Assembly (NCBI RefSeq): GCF_025660475.1
Contig: NZ_JAOUSF010000001.1
Span: 372,001 to 436,000, forward strand
Source of the DNA: Perspicuibacillus lycopersici
Lineage (GTDB): Bacteria > Bacillota > Bacilli > Bacillales > Caldibacillaceae
DNA: 64,000 nucleotides
Direction: 5' to 3'
The notes beneath the pieces are model-generated. The model made no database searches. It had not been told where the DNA came from and saw only the letters and a list, made by a program, of their open reading frames with translations. Made by a program: the position numbers and the translations under genes. Shown here piece by piece: positions 63,697 to 64,000 of this stretch (the first letter of the stretch is position 1; the number at the start of each line of letters is the position of its first letter).

Positions 63697-64000
63697 CTTC
63701 TCAACACCCCTATTACATACTGTAAATCGTTCCACTATTGTAAAAATAATTATTTGTATCTCTATTTTTGAAGCAGATTATTAACCGGAATCATTTATCT
63801 TTTACATGCACACAAATTCGTTATCCGTATTTGACGTATACTGCATTATAAAATACATTCAAGAATAAATACAAATAAAACGAACTAGTGAAAGCCATCG
63901 CTGGTATTTAATATACGCTTTTGAAAATTCACTGCCTTTTCCATCATTATCGATTTTTCATCTCCACTACCATTCATTTTTAGTCTTTTTATATACTCGA

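Overview
The window is AT-rich DNA from a spore-forming member of the Bacillales. It carries an alpha/beta-type SASP, a GerA-type germinant receptor operon, a CotD-like coat protein, a Spo0E-like phosphatase, small Bacillales proteins of the YjcZ, YpzI and FbpA types, an S-box riboswitch and many TTG or GTG starts with strong AGGAGG sites. A Planococcaceae or Bacillaceae host (Lysinibacillus-like) is an inference; there is no 16S gene to settle it.

Left part (1-25.4 kb): housekeeping and sporulation genes. These are the 3' part of clpE, an M3 oligopeptidase, a PAS histidine kinase translationally coupled to an O6-alkylguanine-DNA alkyltransferase with a Spo0E-like phosphatase just downstream, an acyltransferase, a decayed regulator/ABC-permease locus, a B12-binding radical SAM protein, a YusW-like lipoprotein, a KtrB/KtrD potassium transporter, a SASP, prfC, a lipoprotein nuclease, the ger operon in A-C-B order, an acetyl-CoA-synthetase-like gene, and tRNA-Val(GAC).

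Middle part (25.4-52.8 kb): a large minus-strand exopolysaccharide locus. In transcription order: chain-length regulator (epsA-like), tyrosine kinase (epsB-like), CapD/EpsC dehydratase, initiating sugar transferase, epimerase, two EpsD/EpsF-like glycosyltransferases, a Wzy-like membrane protein, a run of GT2/GT4/HtrL-type glycosyltransferases, an internal terminator, another GT4, a PglK-like ABC exporter, a PIG-L deacetylase, a DUF115 protein, galE, and then a separately promoted trio (CMP-sugar synthetase, HMGL-type aldolase fused to a DUF115 domain, HAD phosphatase). Just beyond the end of the locus lies a 70-residue SinR-like repressor. Three 16-bp palindromes of the form GTTCT-N6-AGAAC sit in the non-coding gaps at the head of the locus, between epsB and epsC, and in front of the CMP trio. 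Two of them overlap the -10 element of a candidate sigma-A promoter in the same way. The most coherent reading is a SinR-type biofilm regulon with its repressor at one end and its operators distributed through the locus.

Right part (53-64 kb): a CotD-like coat protein, a frameshifted lipoprotein gene, a small coiled-coil/MltG-like pair, a TetR-MFS divergent pair, DinB, a stand-alone zinc-type S14, a YjaZ-like metalloprotease, GNAT and methyltransferase genes, several short spore-type proteins, a SAM-I riboswitch with terminator in front of an FbpA-like microprotein, and a DsbA/FrnE-family oxidoreductase.
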